From contig JAEHOE010000033.1 in assembly GCA_016858145.1 (NCBI GenBank), positions 682,001 through 746,000 of the forward strand: a stretch of 64,000 nucleotides of DNA, given 5' to 3'. Position 1 is the stretch's first letter. Each line of letters opens with the position of its first letter. Under the pieces are notes generated by a model that ran no database searches, had not been told where the DNA came from, and saw nothing but the letters and a program-made list of their open reading frames with translations. A program made the translations under genes and the position numbers. Positions 1-13,000 of the stretch are shown here, in pieces. The DNA comes from Edaphochlamys debaryana (lineage: Eukaryota; Chlorophyta; Chlorophyceae; Chlamydomonadales).

Positions 1-1467
1 GCACAGCCATCAGGCACCATGAATCCTAACGAGAGTTCTCGAGACATTATTGGACAAGGGTGGCTGCCCGAAGGCAGGAAAAGGGCTGATCCCCGTGGTC
101 CCCCCCCAGGGGGCCCAATGTTCGAGTGTGGCTCCGTGGAGCCCTAAACCCTCTCCACCACCAGCCCGCACCACGGCACGCGGGCTCGCACCCGGCCAGT
201 CACCCGTTTGAACCCCGCACTATACGAGGTGATGCGCTGGTCAGGCGTCTACTCGCCTCGGCCTGGACATAGCCGGCCGGACCCACCCTCAGCTACGGCT
301 ACGGGAGCCTCCGCCCTCCTCATCCTGCAACACCGCCCCCCCCCCCCCGCCTCCGCCTCCGCCCGCAGCTGCGGCCCCGCCCGCGCCCCCCGCAGCGCAC
401 GAGAGCGCGATTGAGAGCCGCCGGCCCTGCCAGGCCCTCCAGAAGGCAGACCGTCAGGAGAATCCTCGAGACATCGGAAAAGGGTTGAGCCCTCAGCCCC
501 ACGAGGCCGGCAGCACTCAAGGGCGCCGTGCACTCAAGCGCTGCGGTCTACAATGCGTAGGCATCCATTAAGAACCCACGCACGCACGCCGACACGAGGT
601 AATCCTGGGGGGCTTCGCCGCCCGCAGGGCCTGACGGCGGCAGCTCAGCCCAAAAAGATGCACGCCTCTCACCGCCCCCAAGGGACTCAGCCCCAAAGCA
701 TCTTCCGATGTACACTAAACCCTGGTCGGTGGCCCTCATAGGACCAGGCCGCAGTTCGCGTATCCTTGCCAATTACTCGCGCTCACAGCCGTGGTCTGTC
801 TTATTGTAAGCCTCAGCAGACCCAGAGGTGTTTCACTCAACTCTTGACTTTGGAAGATTCACGAGTAGTACGCTCAGATAGAAGGCCGTGCCCTTGGCGA
901 CCACAGACTTATTCCAGCATATGCCACCGTAAACTACATTCAGAGTTCCCCACTTCCCGCCATCCCCCGCAGTCACTCATGCATGCGTACAGCGTTTCCT
1001 ACAGCATTTCCTTTTCTGCAGAGCCACAGTAGAAAGCTAGACAAAGACGAAATTGCTCGCTCAAATTAAGACCAAAGGCGGCCCTGAGTATTTGAAGAGC
1101 GCAGTATCTGCACATTGCCAGCTGAAAAGGTGGGCCAACAGAAATAGGTTGGGCCACTGCTCATATTGCGTGATCTAAGATCCCCACTTCAGGGCCAAGA
1201 AACAGCCCCGATTAAATGGAGAGCACTGTATCTGGACAGTGCCGGCACATGGCCACATGGGCGAAGCCAGCCGAGTTATTAGCCCCCTGTCATTGCTTGG
1301 ACAGCGCTTAACGCATTAGGATTGCTCTGCTGGTGCTTGGGATCCTTGACTCTCGGCCGCCTGGAGGCATTGCCAGTAATTTGCCTTCTACCGCTGTGCT
1401 TCTTGCCAACTACTCTGCGCCCGCCCAGCACTCTCCACAGCACGGTCTAGCCTGCTGCGAGCAGTGG
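1..1467. other. Spacer downstream of kinase 1, no gene recognised
   Basis: No coding exon with plausible splice sites or a recognisable protein was found on either strand. The stretch lies beyond the stop codon of the minus-strand kinase, so part of it is probably its 3' untranslated region. No minus-strand TGTAA signal (TTACA on the plus strand) was noticed here. It contains a poly-C tract near 342-353 and one copy of a 28-nt dispersed repeat at 52-79. Confidence 0.5.
52..79 (+). repeat. Dispersed 28-nt repeat, copy 1
   Basis: This 28-nt stretch matches 28,658-28,685 with a single mismatch, in the same orientation. It begins GGACAAGGGTGGCTGC. Both copies lie in intergenic DNA, one beyond the 3' end of kinase 1 and one just beyond the SKN1-like gene. 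It may be the remnant of a mobile element or of a duplicated 3' flank; the wider flanks match only weakly. Confidence 0.45.
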
Positions 1468-4400
1468 TTATTGCTTCTGCCGGCGGTTACCTGCCAGCAT
1501 TGAGTTGAATTCGTCAATGAGTTCCGCAACATAAGGTCGCTGCAGTGGGTCAGTCGCCCAGCAGCGCTCCGCCAAGCGCCTGGGCGGTGGGCGGGTGCGT
1601 GGGGCGACAGAGGGCTTTTCCAGGGTGACTTGCGATTCACGCCCAGCCCTCGATGCCACAAGCTCGAGCTATCTTATCCCTATCCCCTTCGCTCAGCCCT
1701 TTTCCTGCCTTCTGGCAGCCACCCTTGTCCAGGGTGACAGTCTCAATTGGGTGGGCAGTACCACCAGTAGGGTAAACCTCCAATCGTCCTAATTTCGCGG
1801 TGCCCTAAAAACCTGCGGGAGGCTTATCGCACCTGTAGGAGGACGGTACGCTAGTTGGGAAGGCCGGGCGTGCACCCGCCATGACAACCGCCGCGACCAT
1901 GTCGTGTTGCAGCTGCATGGGAGTTTGAGGTGTGAGTGGACATTGTGTGGTGTCATTGTTCTTAGTGCCGTGTGTGCGACAGTTAGAGGCCGAGCAAAGA
2001 GGGTCGAGAGGGGAGCATGCCACCTACCTCGGCGTAGGGCCGCGTGCCGCCCGCAACCATGTCCCACATGAGGATGCCCAGGCTGTGGATGGGGCGCGAA
2101 GGGTAATACGATGCAGCTGATGAGTAAACCCCAAGCGTCAGCAAGAGCAGAGCACAGTGGCTTAGAGAGCCAGCTCACCTGTACACATCGCAGCTCGGGC
2201 CGATGCGGGCTCCTGTCGTGCAGGTGAGTGTGTTTAAAGGGCATCCATCATTGTCGGACTAGTACCACATATACTGCTTCAGCCACGCGGGCAAGCGGTG
2301 CTTACCCTCCTCCATGCTCTCGGGTGACATGTGCGTGACCCTGAGGTTGGAAAGGGTTGGGGTGGGGGAGGGGACGATTGGGAGATGCACTGCAACAGAG
2401 CCCCGCTCCTTGGTCCTTCCTTCAACCAACCATCTCACGTTCCGCACGCCTCCTCCACAATTGCAAAGGGCTCTCCGTTGCTGGCGTCATCCCCCGGCTG
2501 CGGGTGGTTGGACAAGAAAAGCGGGCATGGTTTGCTGAACAAGCAAGACTGGGAGGACACATGTAACCGTTCAACCGCCCTTTCGGCAGTGGCAGGGCCC
2601 TTCCCCGTAGTCACCTTGTTCAGCAGCGTTACGAACCCGAAGTCCGCAAGCTTGGCCGTGAAGCCGCGGGGGTCCGTGTTGCTCGTGCGCAGGAGCACGT
2701 TGCCGGGCTTGAGGTCTGCAAGAAAGGAGATAGGACAACCGCAGCCTCAGTGTTAGTTTGGGCCCTTCCGACTGCTTTATAGCTGCTGTGTCTGGCGATC
2801 TCCACCGCTCACCCCTGTGGATGAGGTTGTGGGAGTGCAGGTGGCGCAGCGCCAGAACCACATCCAGGAGGGTCATCAGAATGACCTGGGGTGGAGTGAT
2901 AGGAACAAGGGATGCAGGTTAAAGAATCGTAGCCCGGGGGCAGAAGGCTGGCACATGCCTCCTGTGTGCTTGCCCCGCAGTCGCTCCCCACCTTGTAGTT
3001 GGGCACCTGCCGGGGCGGGCCGCTGCCGTCTGCCGGTCGCACCACCACTGTGCCCGGCACCGCCTTGCTCGCCAGCGCCTTGGCCAGGCAGCCCCGGTCG
3101 CACCACTCAGCCACCAGGCAGTCGCACACGGGGGGCGTGTCTGCGGGGGCGGCGGACACGTCCGGTGGTGGTAGCGCATGGTAAGAGGAAAGCAGCTGCG
3201 ACGTGCACAGATGGGCGCTGGAGTGTATCAAGAGAATGAAGTGTGCATGCACATGCATCCTGGAGTGGGCTAGTCCTTTTGGGGGCTGAGCGCCCGTGGG
3301 CGTGAGCTGACACCGGCTGAAACCCCGGAGGCTCAGCACACACCACACAGCAGGGGAGGCGGGCCAAAAGGTGCTATGGGGCCACGCACAAACTTGCGTT
3401 TCACGTCCAGCCTGTGAAGTCACCAGCAATGGACTGCGTATCCCTACCCTTTGTCATTGAGCGCGGACAAACGTATCGGCCCAACGCGAACTCATCATTA
3501 ATTGGATAAGTCGCACCAAGTTAAACCCACAGCCAGAGGAGCGACGCATAGAGGCTGCTGCTTTATAAGGTGCACTACACTTGAGCTGATAGCAAAGTCG
3601 GTCTGCCGAGGATTCTCGCAGCTGTTGAGGATGTAGCGGTCAAAAGTCACCGCTCAAGCCCAGACCGAGCGCGATAGTCTTATATTATCCTTTGGTAGCT
3701 CAAATACGCTTTATCAAAGCGAAACAGCGCGGACATGTGTTTCGCCCCACGGCAATCCTCCGCCCCCTACACAGGCCCGTAGCTTCGCGCGGAACGCGCC
3801 ACCCATACTAGTGACCTTCTCTTCTTCTGGCCTATGCCATGTGCCGTTCGTAGCTCATCCTGGAAAGCACTGGCCTGCACGCTTGTCCCAATGTCCCATT
3901 GCCCTTCGACTAGCCCCATGAACGGTGTCGTGAAGGAGCACTAACCCGGACCCCGAACCCGGCTTACCGTCGTCGAGGGCGTCCTCGGCAACAGGGTTGG
4001 CCTTGTCGGCGGGCCGCAGCTTGAGCGTGACTGACCCGTCCGGCTTTTGCGTGCGCACCAGGGCGACATTGGAGAAGGTCGTGTAGACCTGCAGTTGGGA
4101 GGGAAGGAAAGGTCGTGGAAGGCCGGAGCCCATGCGTGTGCCGTAGGGCGGGGGAGCCAGACCCAGATCCGAACTTCACCTCACCTGGAGCACGTTGGGG
4201 TGGCCCGTCAGAGAGGTCATCACCGCGAGCTCCATGGCGTTTCGGAGGAGTGCGCGGCGCGCGCCGAGCCGCTTTTGGCCGCTGGGCGTCAGCGCGGCGC
4301 GGGGGCACATGTTCCCGGAGTTTGCGGTGCTGGCTCGTGCGAGGCCAGTAGCCGTGTCCTCGTCGTCCATCTGTGGGGCGGGTAGGGCAGGGCAGGAGCT

Positions 4401-7400
4401 GAGACGGCACGAGTGCTTGCCAGGATGAGCTGCGACCGGCACGTGGCAGAGGCCGTGTCCTTGTCATCTACCATGTGCAGGCAAGAGGGCCGGCGCAACA
4501 CATGCGGAGCGGAACGAGCAGCCTCCTCGGTGCTCGGTATCGAGTGTGGGTGCTATCACACACCCAACCACCCAACCGCGCAGCCAGGTCAGCGCAGGCC
4601 AGGAAGACGTGGCTGTCAAGTGAGAAATACTGAAAACTCACCTCCGGAAGCTCCATGAGCTGAGAAAGGACGACAGGCACATGCGGGCACGAGACCAAGC
4701 GGCGAAAAGGTCAGCACTTGTTCTCACACCGTGCATAAACCAGCGTGCATACCGCTTCTGGACCCTATAGGGCTAGCTAGCTAGCTCTGAGGTGTCAATC
4801 GCTGTCAGCTCATGCCCACCTTGACTGCGACGTCCATCACCCCCATGCGTCCCATGAGGACGACTGCGCAGCCGCCGTGACCCAGCTGAGACAATAGCTC
4901 GATACCCGCCAGAGCTGAGGCGTCGCTGGTGAGCGGCTGGGAGGTACGGCCCAAACGGGAGGTGCCCGACGCAGGTGCAAGCGATCCGACGGCCCTAGAA
5001 TCGGAGGGCGGGCGCAAGGGACCGGGTCGAACGCAAGCATAACCTGCAAGAACCCGGCCAGTCCGCTCCAAAGCGTAAACGCTGCGACGTGCCAACATGG
5101 GCGAAGGTCTATGCCATGCGGTACGGCTGCGCCCGACTCCTACCCGTGCGGTTCTGCCCCTTCCTCACTGTGTGTCCCTTGCGGCGGCCGCGGCCGCCAC
5201 GTCGGCCCTCGCCGCGCCAATGCTGCTGCGCAGGCTGGCCACCAGCGTGGGCATCTGGGAGCGCATCGAGTGCTTGACTGCGGGGGAGGCGTGGGGGGCA
5301 GGAGGCAAGCGCATGGGTCAAGGCAACGTGCAGCTAGGCTGGTCAGACCCTTCCTCGCTTACGAGCTGTGCACGAGCCCCCGCGACTCACCCTCGTCCAT
5401 GTCCTCAACGTGAATGACGGCGTGTGTCTGCGGCTGCGACCAAGCGCAGTCTGCCATCTCGGCTACGAGAAAAGCACCATCTGCTGTTGGTTAGTCGGAA
5501 CTGACCAGGGACCCCAAGCGAGCCAGCTTGCAAGTAGCTCATGCGGGCTGCCCAACGTACCGGTGTTGAGGGCAGGCTGTGGCCCGTGGTCCTTGGACGC
5601 CAGGCCTGGCATGTCCGTGGCGCGGAGGAGCCCCGCCCCATCCAGCGCCGGGTCGCTCTGGGGCATGCATCTGGCGAGCCGGCCACCCACGCTGCTGCCG
5701 ACGCCCATCGTGAGGAAGGGGCTGGTGCCCATGCCTCGCTCCTCTGCACCGCCGCCGAGGTGCTCCGTCATCGTGCTGCTTGCAACCGCCGCTTTGTTGC
5801 GCACATCTCGCCGCGCCGATAGGCTGGCGCTTCCGAGCAGAGAGGCGCCCCCCGAGCTGAGAAGCATCATCGGCAGCAGGCAGTCTCGCGTGCCAAGGGC
5901 GTGGGCTTCGTCGCCGTCGGCCACGGAGTTGAACTCCGCTAGGAGCTGCTCGGCCGTCGCAAAGACGGTGTTGGCCGGGGGCGTGTAGCCGTGCAGGCTT
6001 GTCGTGCGGTAACCGGAGGTAACCGCCGCACTGCCCGCGCCGTCCACCACTGCGTAGGAGCCGGGTGTGGCCGTGGCCAAAGTCTCTACCTCCACCGCCA
6101 GGTCAAACTGCAGCTTGTGGGCCACCAGCGGTGACGCGACCTGTCACCGTGGGGAAGGTGCCAAGAGGGAACAGAGGGCGAGACGAGCTCTCATCAGGCC
6201 GGCCGTGCTGGAGCAATGTCAACTGGACCCAAGCCCATCGCCCGACGTCAAGGAAGAGCCCGCACACACCTTAAGCAGCTCAACCAGCGCGTCGCGAATC
6301 CGGTCAAGCAGCGCCCGCGGCAGGTGCTGCGGGAAGGCCACGTACAGGCCAAAAGCGCAGCGCCCGTCACCGCTGGGCAGCAGCAGAGTGATCAGGGACT
6401 GCACACTGCGCCCCAGCGCCGCCAAGGGGGAGGCAGAGGGATCGCGCGGGCTGCCGTTGCCTGCGGTCGGTGAGGGAAGGCCTAGGGCCTGGCGAGCCAG
6501 TGCCGGCTGCTGCTTCTGGTTAGAGCCCGCCATGAGCATCAGCACGTCGCGCGACGGACGGCGCGGGTCCTGCGGTTCAGGGAAGCAGGTTGCCAAGGGG
6601 TTGGGCGCGGCCGGAAGTTGGTTGCGGCAAGCGTTACGCGTAGCACGCACAACCCGGGACGCGGCGGCTTGTCCAGATGCCTTGCCGTGATCTGTGTCGC
6701 CATGCGTGCAACATGCGTGCAACTCCTCGCGCACACACCTGCACGTGTGCGGCACAGTCCTCGACCACCAGGGCCCGCGGCCTGCGGGGCGCCGCCACCG
6801 CCGCCGGCGCCTTTGCCGTCCCAGCAGAGAGCACCTCGGCTGCAAACGGCAGGCTGGGCTTTGCGAAGGCTGCATTGCCGCCATCCCCCTTGCTCAGATG
6901 GCCGAGCAGAGTCTGGGCGAGTGGGAAGGGCTTGACGTGGAGCTCGGGCGCGGCCTGACTCGCGAGCCCAGCCTCGCTGAAGTCCAGCAGGGCTTTGGAG
7001 GTGTTGCCCAGAGGAATGACCTGCGATTGACCGCCGAAGCCCGCTCTGCCTGACTTGAATAAGCTAGCCGCTCCGCGGCCGGCCGTGGGCTGCAGATAGC
7101 CCCCCTCAGCTGGGCCGCTGGCGACCGTGTGGATGTCTGCGCCGCGGCATGCTGGTGGGCTGTCGGGCACCAGGTTGCGCGGAGACGAGTCAGACTGGCA
7201 GCGTCCTGGCGGCTCCTCCTCGACGGCGGTCACGTCGTGGGCAGTGCCAAGGCGGGTGGCGCTGTCGTGACAGCGACCGAAGTCCGTGGCAGCGTAGTTG
7301 CGACGCACGTTGAGCTTGGACCTGAGGGCAAGGCCGGGTAAAGTCACGCACAGGATCACGGGTGAGGCGACATCAGCACACGTCAAGGGGTCTTGCGAGA

Positions 7401-9044
7401 ATAGTGGTGCCTAAACACGTGCCTTTCTAGCAGCACTAAAGTGATCTCGCGTTCAACATGAGGTGTAGAAGGCTCGCGTGCAGGTGCCTGAGATGGACCT
7501 ACCCAGCGTCATTGCCGGCCGCGCGGGGCCCCGGCAGCTCCGAGGGGCCCCGGCAGGCGAACATCAGGCCGGTGGACGCGCCAGGCTTGGGCACCAGCGC
7601 TGCAGTGACGCGCGGCGTCAGCAGGTATTGCTCCTGCACATTCGCAGCCACCGCCTGGCATAGCGCACCCACGAGCTGAGGGAGGACGGAAATGGGCAGA
7701 GCACTTGTCGGGGCACCAAGACAGAGACTTGGACCGTGCATGTCACTATTTGCTTGAGGCCATAGAGTCTTGGCCCGTTTAGGCCCACGCACCTGCTGCA
7801 TGCTGTTGGCGGTGGAGAGCGCGTGAAGGCCCTCGCACAGGACCCGGAACTGCTGACCCGACTCGCCCGCAAGCAGGGCAAGGGACACGCACAGCCCCAG
7901 CTGCATCAGGGCCGACGGATCAGACAGCAGGTCCGGGCAGGGCGCAGGGCCCGCCGGAGCCCCGTTGGCGGCGCTGGGCAGCGGTGACGCCTTCCGCACA
8001 ATGCACAGTGCGCCCTCCAGCTGCCGGCCCGTGTTGAGCGGGACAACCGCGATTGTCACATCTTGTGGATGACCCCAGGTGCCGTGCCGCACGACCGGGG
8101 CCTGCGAGTGGGGAGGCAGGTGGAGATTGGATCTAGGCCGGGAGGTAGGCACTAGGCAAGAGAGCCCGCAAACCCCGGGGGACGGCCCCGAGGCCCTGTC
8201 CACGGCAGCAGGGCTGCAGTGTCACCCTGGTTGCCCCTGCTGACCTGATATAATCTGCATGCAACCCATCTCACCCGAGTCTCGACCATTCGGTCTAGCA
8301 GCGCTCCCACGAGCAGCGGCACCTGCGGGCTGCCTTCTGCGCCTTGCACCGGACTGGCCGCCGCTGCAGGTGTGCCCTCCAGCGGTGACCTGGGGCTGCC
8401 CTCCTGCAACTCGGTCGGGGCCCCCTCATAGGCCTTCGGCTGGGTTTGCATGCCGCTCGAAGAGCTCGATGCCACCAGCACGAACGGCGGGCTGGCGCTG
8501 CCGTCTTGCTGTGCCACGCCGTACAGCCTACGAACAGAAACGGGTACGAGTTTCAAGTAAGGACGTGTCAGGCCGAACGTTTTGGTTGACCGCATGCCGC
8601 GCGTTCCCCAGTCCGTTTCTGCTGGTTGCATGAGGAGCGCTGCATCTCAAAGTGCATTGCTTTCCAGCGCACTCACCGCAGCTCCCCGGAAACGGTGTCC
8701 GCAATTCGCCCGAGCGTCTCTTGTGCTCTCGCGGCCCAGGACTTGCTGCTGCCGGCAATGTCGCTAATGTTAATCTGGAGGTCGAAAAGGGCTTCGCCAA
8801 CGACTCCACGTTTGCCGTCGGCAATTGCGTTTTCGCGCACGGCTGGCGCGCACCCCTCAGAGTCGCCCGCATCTGTTGTCGCTATGTCAGGAGGGCCCCT
8901 TAGGCTGGCAGCGCGGGGCAGCCAAGACGCCACAGAGGCGGAGGCCTTGCGCAGCAGCGTTCGTTCGCTCTTTGCGCGCCGAACCTCCGGAGGCTGCTCC
9001 AACAGTGATATTTCGCGGGGCTTGAAGCATGCTAGGAACTGCAT
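1468..9044 (-). CDS. Large protein kinase, paralogue 1 of 3
   Basis: This multi-exon gene has a long N-terminal region of unknown fold and a C-terminal protein kinase domain, likely a Ser/Thr or TKL-type kinase. Kinase landmarks in order are: a Gly-rich loop LGHGGCAVV and the VAVK lysine (about 4,815-4,880), an 18-nt exon coding LMELPE (4,642-4,659), a helix-C-like stretch ending NAMELAVMTSLTGHPNVLQ (about 4,190-4,270), HRD-LKPGNVLL split by an intron after the Arg (about 2,680-2,815), LADFG (about 2,655), THMSPE (about 2,320) and SLGILMW (about 2,070). All catalytic residues are present, so it should be active. The first exon (8,673-9,044) begins MQFLACF; an earlier in-frame ATG at 9,203 is possible. 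The middle exons share the motifs HVKPFPLAQTLL and VVEDCAAHVQ with the other two copies. It is the most diverged of the three. Exon edges are approximate. Confidence 0.8.
2808..2888 (-). repeat. 81-nt catalytic-loop exon tract identical in all three kinases
   Basis: This tract covers the end of the preceding intron (CAG), the whole exon coding VILMTLLDVVLALRHLHSHN and the following LIHR, and the first bases of the next intron (GTGAG). It is identical, base for base, to 35,565-35,645 (plus strand) and 42,121-42,201 (minus strand). Flanking exons of kinase 1 differ clearly from kinases 2 and 3 at both DNA and protein level. Confidence 0.85.
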
Positions 9045-9249
9045 TCTAATTGCAAGTACACTCGCGGGGGGCCATGCACCACACAGACTGTCCGTTGTCA
9101 AGCGGATAGACACATATGACTGCAGCAGGCGCTTGCGGGTGTGCAAGTCAGTAATGAGGGCGTGCGAAATACGGAGGGACATGGACCCGCATTCCTTATT
9201 CACGTCGTCAGGACGGAACGAGCACGGCGAGCACGGTTGCTGTCCGCCT

Positions 9250-9345
9250 CTAGGCCAGCATCCTGCAGTGCTCGTAGGCGCTTACTTCAGCCCAGTCCCG
9301 CTCAATTTCAATGCGGTCGCGGTTGTAGTTGTTGATGCACTCGAT
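9250..9345 (-). CDS. Orphan candidate terminal exon
   Basis: On the minus strand a CTGCAG acceptor is followed by an open frame that reads GVDECIECINNYNRDRIEIE and then RDWAEVSAYEHCRMLA before a TAG stop. The composition looks protein-like: alternating acidic and hydrophobic residues and three Cys. It lies downstream of the minus-strand glycosyltransferase and upstream of kinase 1. It could be a further last exon of the glycosyltransferase, in place of the end at 10,043; the plus-strand paralogue has a last exon with a vaguely similar Tyr/Asp/Arg-rich start. It could also be a relic. I do not recognise the sequence. Confidence 0.3.
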   Translation of the reverse strand: MECINNYNRDRIEIERDWAEVSAYEHCRMLA

Positions 9346-9605
9346 GCACTCGTCCACTCCCTGCAGTGGCCTCCCACTGGCCTCCCAGCCCGGGAGCACC
9401 GGGCGCTTGCCTGTCCTGACCGTCCTGACAGAGCCATACCCGGGCCATACCCGTGAGAGTTTCGGGCTCCGTGGTGTATGGATATACACAATTCAGTCAG
9501 AAGTGTGGGTATTCGTCAACCTCCCTCGCCATAACGAAGTAGTCACGTCAGCAGAGAGCCCTGCCCGTCCCGGCCCGTCCCCTCTAACCCTCCACCATGT
9601 CAAGC

Positions 9606-9675
9606 AGCGCATACACCTGGCCCCTGCCCTTACGGCCAGCGCTCTCAGCCGCTGCACGGTCAGCCGACCCAAGCG
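9606..9675 (-). pseudogene. Broken duplicate of the glycosyltransferase last exon
   Basis: This segment is clearly homologous to 10,128-10,197, the last recognised exon of the minus-strand GT61-like gene, in the same orientation and about 520 bp downstream. In the matching frame it reads ADRAAAESAGRKGRGQVYAL, against ADRSAAEGAGLQGRGHAYAL in the gene. Just upstream it has lost about five bases relative to the gene copy, and no acceptor AG is in a usable place. It is therefore most likely a non-functional exon duplicate rather than an alternative exon. Confidence 0.6.
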
Positions 9676-9763
9676 TGAGGTAGTTTGAGGTATGCATACG
9701 TGTAAAGGTGCCATGGGACGCCATGAGCTGTGAGGTCAGGGAACCATACAGCAGCTCCTGGCC

Positions 9764-9768
9764 TTACA
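9764..9768 (-). promoter_or_regulatory. Poly(A) signal TGTAA for the minus-strand GT61-like gene
   Basis: The plus strand reads TTACA, i.e. TGTAA on the minus strand, about 275 nt past the stop codon at 10,043. TGTAA is the usual poly(A) signal of chlorophycean algae. Its position supports the gene ending at 10,043, upstream of the broken exon duplicate. Confidence 0.45.
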
Positions 9769-10042
9769 AGCAAGCACGCCAAGACGGGCGGGATCATCCC
9801 CGTGGGCTTCTCCCAAAGATGCCACTGCTATGGGTCAAACGTGAACCGCTGTCCAATGGCCGAGCTATGAATTCGGCGTCCCTACCCTGCTCTCCAGAGT
9901 CCAGACAAGACCTATCTCCAGCCGCAAAGCCTGGCGGTGCCGCGAAGCTCCCTTACCCCCCAGAGATCGAGTTACCGCCAGTCCCCAACCAAGACACTGA
10001 ACCCTGCCCAAGCCTTTCTGCCTGCCTCATTCAGAGAAGCTG

Positions 10043-13000
10043 TCAATTCTGAACGGCTTCGGCCGCCAGCGCCAAGCCCGTGAGGTCTGCCACTCCCGAG
10101 TCGGCCCATGCCACTCTCCCGCCAGCCAGCGCGTACGCGTGGCCCCTGCCCTGCAACCCAGCGCCCTCGGCCGCTGAACGGTCAGCCACCCAAAGCGCCA
10201 CAGTGCGTAGCACCTGCAGGGCGAGAAGGGCCAGGCGATACGGCGCGCAGGCGTCAGCTCGGCAACCAAGCCCCTTCGAGCCGGTCAGCGTCTGCCTGGC
10301 CCCAGCGGGCAGGTGGTCTCCATGCACTGACCCACTCGCCGCTCTTGCACTTCGCTTAGGTTGCCTATCTCCGCTGCGACTCTTTCCTACTTTCCAGTAC
10401 CGGCCCTTCGCATCTCCTCCCCGGCTCCGTGCTGCGCTGCGCAAGGCCCGTACTTCCACCGAGGCCCCGAGAGAGGTCAGCCTGCCCCCACGCGACTCGC
10501 CCACCATCCAAATCCTACTGCTGGCCCTAGCAACTCTGTGCTCACCTCCATGAGCTGTGTCGCATTGAGGGTCAGGTGCTGGTCGCGAGCCACGTTGGCT
10601 CCGTCCAGGTAGCCGTCAAAGCCCTTGGGCCGCAGCACCCGCCGCGTCGCCGCCGCATACACACCAGCTGCCGCCGCCTCAGGGGCGGCGGCACCGGCGC
10701 TGGCGGTAGCCTCAGATGCCGGTAGGTGGGACAGCTGCCGACGGAGCTGCACGCGTGTGTTGTGCTTGATGGCTGTGCCGTCAGCGTCGCTGCCCTGGGA
10801 ACGCCGCAGCGTCACCGAAGAGCCGGCTGCCTGGCTGTGCTCGCGCCCGGGGGCTTCATCCTCGTCGCCTTGGTCCCCCTCCGCTGGGTCGAGCAGGTCA
10901 GGCCCTCGCCGCTCCTGCGGGCAGCGGCGCGGAAGTTGGAGGCGGGGCAGTGGAAAGCGTTTGTCAGAGCGCACGGCGCAAGAGGGACAGTGGCAACGCC
11001 ACATCGCACACGGACGCCAGGCGCCGGCCGGGGCTGAGTCCATAGCCACATGGGCAAGCCCCAAGCCCCCAGCTCTGAAGGAGGTTGACGTAAGCGCCGT
11101 TAAGCGCCTCCCTGCGTACGGTATCCACAAGCCCCGGTAGCTCGCGTCGGGTCCCGTCCAAGGCCACCCTCTGCTGACCTCATGTGGGGAAGGCGCATCC
11201 GCGCTAGGCTCCTGGGATGAGGGGTGTTGTTGCCGCTGCCACTCCGCGCGCAGTCGCTCCGCCTCAGCCTGCCGGCGGGGCATAGTGCTTGTCATCAGCA
11301 CGCCGCGTCACACGGAGCTGCCACTCGCAGCCGTCCGAGCAGGTAACGCTGCTTGTTCAGGGCTGCTCGTGTAAAGGCCAGGAAAAGCGTAGGCGCGGTA
11401 ATTAGCCGGCCGGTCGTAGATACGGAACCGAAAGCCCGGGGAGTCCGAAGCCCGACCCATCCCGACCCATCCCGCTGTTTGTTGTGTGTGCGCCCCAATC
11501 GCTGAGAACCCCAAGCATCGTAGTAACTTCCTGGACACAGCTGCCGACTTCGCCTCACCTGGAGCTCGCTCTTGGAGCATTGCGCCGGGTCCTCCACGTT
11601 GTATGCCACAAGGACGGGCGCCGCGGGGCCGCCGTGCGCAAACATCTTGGCGAGCCCCTTCTCGGCGTTCTTGGTGAACGCCGTGCCGTACCTGCAGGGC
11701 CGCAGCTGCAGCAACACGCCGCCCATGCTGCCGCCGGGGCCCCCGCCACCAGTGCCGCCGGTCTCGGTCTCACGACCGAGGGCAAAGGCCCGGGTCCCGC
11801 CGCCTGCGCCCTCCCCTGCGATGAGCCGGTCATAGTCTGACCGCCCGTCGTCATCCTCCTCCTCCTCCGCCGCCGCCGCCGCCTCCTCTTGGTCGACGTT
11901 GTCCGCATTAGATGTCGGCTGTTGCGCAGCAGCCTTCTCGCCCCGCCCTGAGCTGCGGTGTAACAACCGCCGCAACCGCCTCTCAGAGCCGTCATCTACC
12001 GACGAGTCCCGCTGCCGCCGAAGCAGCCGCAGCTGCCGCGTGCCCTCATCTGCATCCTGGTCTGCGGCGGCCGCCGCCGCGATGGCCGAGGCGCTGACGC
12101 CGCCGTACTGCCGCATGAAGATGCCGTACGCTGACGCCTCTCCGTGTACGGCAACCAGCACGTGCGCCGAGCGTACGGCAGCAATATTGGCGCGAAACTG
12201 CTCGGGGCTCACCAGAGTGTCCATGTCGTCAGGATCAAAGTCGTGCGTACGGCAGGCGACGCTGCTGAAAGGCCCCGAGGTGAAGCCTAGACGATGAGGG
12301 GCAAGACATGGCAATTTGGTGATGGAGAGCACCGGTACTGCAACGACAGCGCCCCTACACGGCTACACCTAGCCCTCCCGACCCTAGATGCACCAAGGTG
12401 CAAAGGGGTGCGACACGAGCACGCCACCCACCCTTCTTGCTGGCCTCCTCGCACGCCCGCAGCAGCTCCGGCAGGTTGAGTATGCGCCTGACGGGCCCCT
12501 TGCGTGCCTCGAACAGAACCCGCAACACCAGCCCCTTGCCGGCAGCCGCCCCGGCCTTAGGGTCCTCACGGGCCGGGCGCGGCCCGCCGAAGTCCGCGGG
12601 GTCGGCTTCAGCCGCCTCCGTCGCCATGGCCGGACCGACGGCCGCGCCGGCTGCTAAAGCCCCGTGGCTGGCGTTCTGAGGCGCCCCGCTACACATGAGC
12701 ATCTATGCAGGGGCGGGGGGGGGGGGCATCACGGCCTTCAAGGGGATGCATGTGGACCGTGCCGCTGCTACCCAAGGGCCAGGCGCTCCCTGCCAGACTA
12801 CGCTTTGCGTGCGACCAGACATGGGCTCGGGGCCGCCCGTCCCCTACCGCCCACATTTGCTGCGACCTCCACCCCGCCCTACCCCGCCTTCCCCACCTTC
12901 TCAAAGCAATGCACTCGTTCCCCTTCCCCACTCCATGCCACCGGCCCGTCCGCCCGCAGCCGCCCCAGCTCGCGCCAGGTCAGGACAGGGCGGTCGCTGA

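Noticed and set aside
180..240. A tRNA-like T-arm (GGTTCAAAC on the minus strand near 205-215)
   Set aside because: The bases flanking the loop do not pair, and no acceptor or anticodon stem could be found around it.
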